From the NCBI RefSeq assembly GCF_034008315.1, contig NZ_CP125377.1:4214501-4278500 (forward strand): DNA of 64,000 nucleotides, written 5' to 3'. The DNA comes from Pseudomonas sp. P8_241 (GTDB taxonomy: Bacteria; Pseudomonadota; Gammaproteobacteria; Pseudomonadales; Pseudomonadaceae). This document shows, one piece after another, positions 62,949 to 64,000 of the stretch; positions within the stretch are counted from its first letter, which is position 1; each line of letters opens with the position of its first letter. Made by a program: the position numbers and the translations under genes. Below the pieces are notes generated by a model, which did not search any database, was not told the DNA's origin, and was given only the letters and a program-made list of their open reading frames with translations.

Positions 62949-63524
62949 TCAGATCACCACATTACGCACAAACCGCGTCGCCACCGCCCCGTCGTTGCGA
63001 TAGCAATGTGGCTGATTGCTGGCGAACATGAAGAACTCGCCTTGGGCAATGTTCTGCGCGTGTTCGCCCAGCATGACCGTCAGGCAGCCTTCGAAGACAT
63101 AGATCTGCTCGCTCCAGCCATCGGCGTCCGGTTCGGATGGATACACTTCGCCCGGTTGCAGGCACCACTCCCACTGCTCCACTTCCCGGCTCGCGGTGGC
63201 CTTGGATAGCAACACCGCTTTACTGCCTGGGAGGGTTCCGGTCCAGGCCAGTTCATTGATGCGGCTGGGATCGCGGGCGTCGGGTGCCTGAATCAAATCG
63301 CTGAAGGCAACGTCGAGGGCTTCGGCAACACGATCGAGGGTGGTCAGGCTGACATTCTTTTCACCCGCCTCGATGGCCACCAGCATGCGCCGGCTGACAC
63401 CAGACTTCTGCGCCAATGCGGTCTGGCTCAAGTCGGCGGCATGGCGCAGGCGTCGAACATTTTGACTGACATGCTGCAGGACCGAAGCCCGCGGGGGAGA
63501 ATCTTTGTGCACTATATTGCTCAC
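62949..63524 (-). CDS. XRE-cupin transcriptional regulator
   Basis: The protein has 191 residues from GTG 63524 (SNIVHKDSPPRASVLQHVSQ); the frame stays open further upstream but crosses the promoter. Helix-turn-helix: NVRRLRHAADLSQTALAQKS, GVSRRMLVAIEAGEKNVSLT. The cupin reads EQWEWCLQPGEVYPSEPDAD, YVFEGCLTVMLGEHAQ, GEFFMFASNQPHCYRN. Divergent from the EamA transporter, with a perfect palindrome between them, so it probably controls both directions. Confidence 0.88.
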   Translation of the reverse strand: MSNIVHKDSPPRASVLQHVSQNVRRLRHAADLSQTALAQKSGVSRRMLVAIEAGEKNVSLTTLDRVAEALDVAFSDLIQAPDARDPSRINELAWTGTLPGSKAVLLSKATASREVEQWEWCLQPGEVYPSEPDADGWSEQIYVFEGCLTVMLGEHAQNIAQGEFFMFASNQPHCYRNDGAVATRFVRNVVI

Positions 63525-63537
63525 TTGGTAGGGTTGG

Positions 63538-63549
63538 GCAGTATACTGC
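63538..63549. promoter_or_regulatory. Palindrome between the XRE-cupin and EamA genes
   Basis: GCAGTATACTGC, a perfect 12-bp palindrome 14 bases upstream of the regulator's GTG and 48 before the transporter ATG. It is a likely autoregulatory operator. Confidence 0.5.
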
Positions 63550-63596
63550 GCAACATTCGACGCATTGTGCGTCCCTCTCAAGTAGCGTGCAAGGTC

Positions 63597-64000
63597 ATGA
63601 CGTCGTTGAATTCCCCCCAGGCTTCCTCCCGTTTCACCAGGTTCAGCAAGGCCGAATGCGTGCTGGTGCTGATCACCATGGTCTGGGGCGGCACGTTTCT
63701 CTTGGTGCAGCACGCAATGACCGTCAGCGGGCCGATGTTTTTCGTCGGCCTGCGCTTTGCCGCCGCGGCAAGCATCGTGGCGCTCTTCTCATGGCGTCAC
63801 CTGCGCCAACTGACCCTGTTTGAACTCAAGGCGGGGACCTTTATCGGCGTGGCGATCATGCTCGGTTACGGCTTGCAGACGGTCGGTTTACAGAGCATTC
63901 CCAGCAGCCAATCGGCCTTTATTACCGCCCTGTATGTGCCTTTCGTGCCGTTGCTGCAATGGCTGGTGCTGGGACGACGTCCGGGCTTGATGCCCAGCAT
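63597..64000 (+). CDS. EamA/DMT family transporter (cut by the right edge)
   Basis: About 134 residues are present from ATG 63597 (MTSLNSPQASSRFTRFSKAE), with AAGG close upstream. VLVLITMVWGGTFLLVQHAM and FFVGLRFAAAASIVALFSW are the first two segments of an EamA repeat. VAIMLGYGLQTVGLQSIPSS and AFITALYVPFVPLLQWLVLG are the conserved later ones. The frame is open to base 64000. It is divergent from the XRE-cupin regulator, a common regulator-exporter pairing. Confidence 0.88.
   Translation, partial: MTSLNSPQASSRFTRFSKAECVLVLITMVWGGTFLLVQHAMTVSGPMFFVGLRFAAAASIVALFSWRHLRQLTLFELKAGTFIGVAIMLGYGLQTVGLQSIPSSQSAFITALYVPFVPLLQWLVLGRRPGLMPS

Overview
The window reads as chromosome of a fluorescent-group Pseudomonas. 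The evidence is high GC with strongly G/C-ending codons, more than a dozen REP/BIME hairpins built on 'TGTAGGAGC..GCTCCTACA', Pseudomonas-typical families (DUF6124 with its leader RNA, CstA/YbdD, RibBX) and a two-component locus resembling MnxS1/MnxS2/MnxR of Pseudomonas putida GB-1. It is mostly accessory metabolism, transport and signalling. No rRNA, tRNA, CRISPR array or intact mobile element was seen.

Layout. 1-4079: the 5' part of a FeaR-type AraC regulator (off the left edge), a porin and a chemoreceptor. 4399-7629: a four-gene PhnDCE-like ABC importer for an oxyanion (phosphonate, phosphite or selenate class). 7759-10222: small genes, including a YdeI-family gene with a stop at codon 2, a lysine-rich protein, an EGKCG-repeat/EF-hand protein resembling HvfA RiPP precursors, and a frameshifted DUF6124 gene behind a branched RNA. 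10289-17292: a metallo-deacylase, a TetR regulator, an EamA exporter and a polar amino-acid ABC importer whose ATPase is fused to a PLP aminotransferase. Two matching TetR-type inverted repeats tie these together. 17449-20288: an MFS exporter, a LysR regulator and a cupin. 20429-22947: decayed prophage or island debris (scaffold fragment, integrase tail, tiny ORFs, one extremely acidic peptide). 22930-30222: katG, ybdD-cstA and a Cache-kinase/LuxR two-component pair.

30429-46240 is a catabolic cluster: DUF1185 protein, alpha/beta hydrolase, two aldehyde dehydrogenases, flavin reductase, CMD protein, a FadR-type GntR regulator, Nudix, DUF1330, RibBX, a polyamine-type ABC importer and an amidase. 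Copies of the 12-bp palindrome ATGGTATACCAT precede three of its promoters, so the GntR protein probably controls them as one regulon. The substrate is unknown.

46446-49696 holds a BASS-family transporter, an AraC regulator, a methyltransferase and a small secreted protein. 49700-61336 is the most interesting part: two related sensor kinases flank a SCO1-cytochrome c fusion, with a sigma-54 activator (MnxR-like). Next to them is an operon for two large secreted paralogous proteins and two curli-like repeat proteins, one with about 27 repeats. Three sigma-54 promoters with exact GG-N10-GC spacing sit before the kinase-regulator operon, the SCO gene and the fibre operon, so the whole block looks like one self-controlled regulon. 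61516-64000: an FAD/NAD(P)-binding protein, an XRE-cupin regulator and an EamA transporter cut by the right edge.
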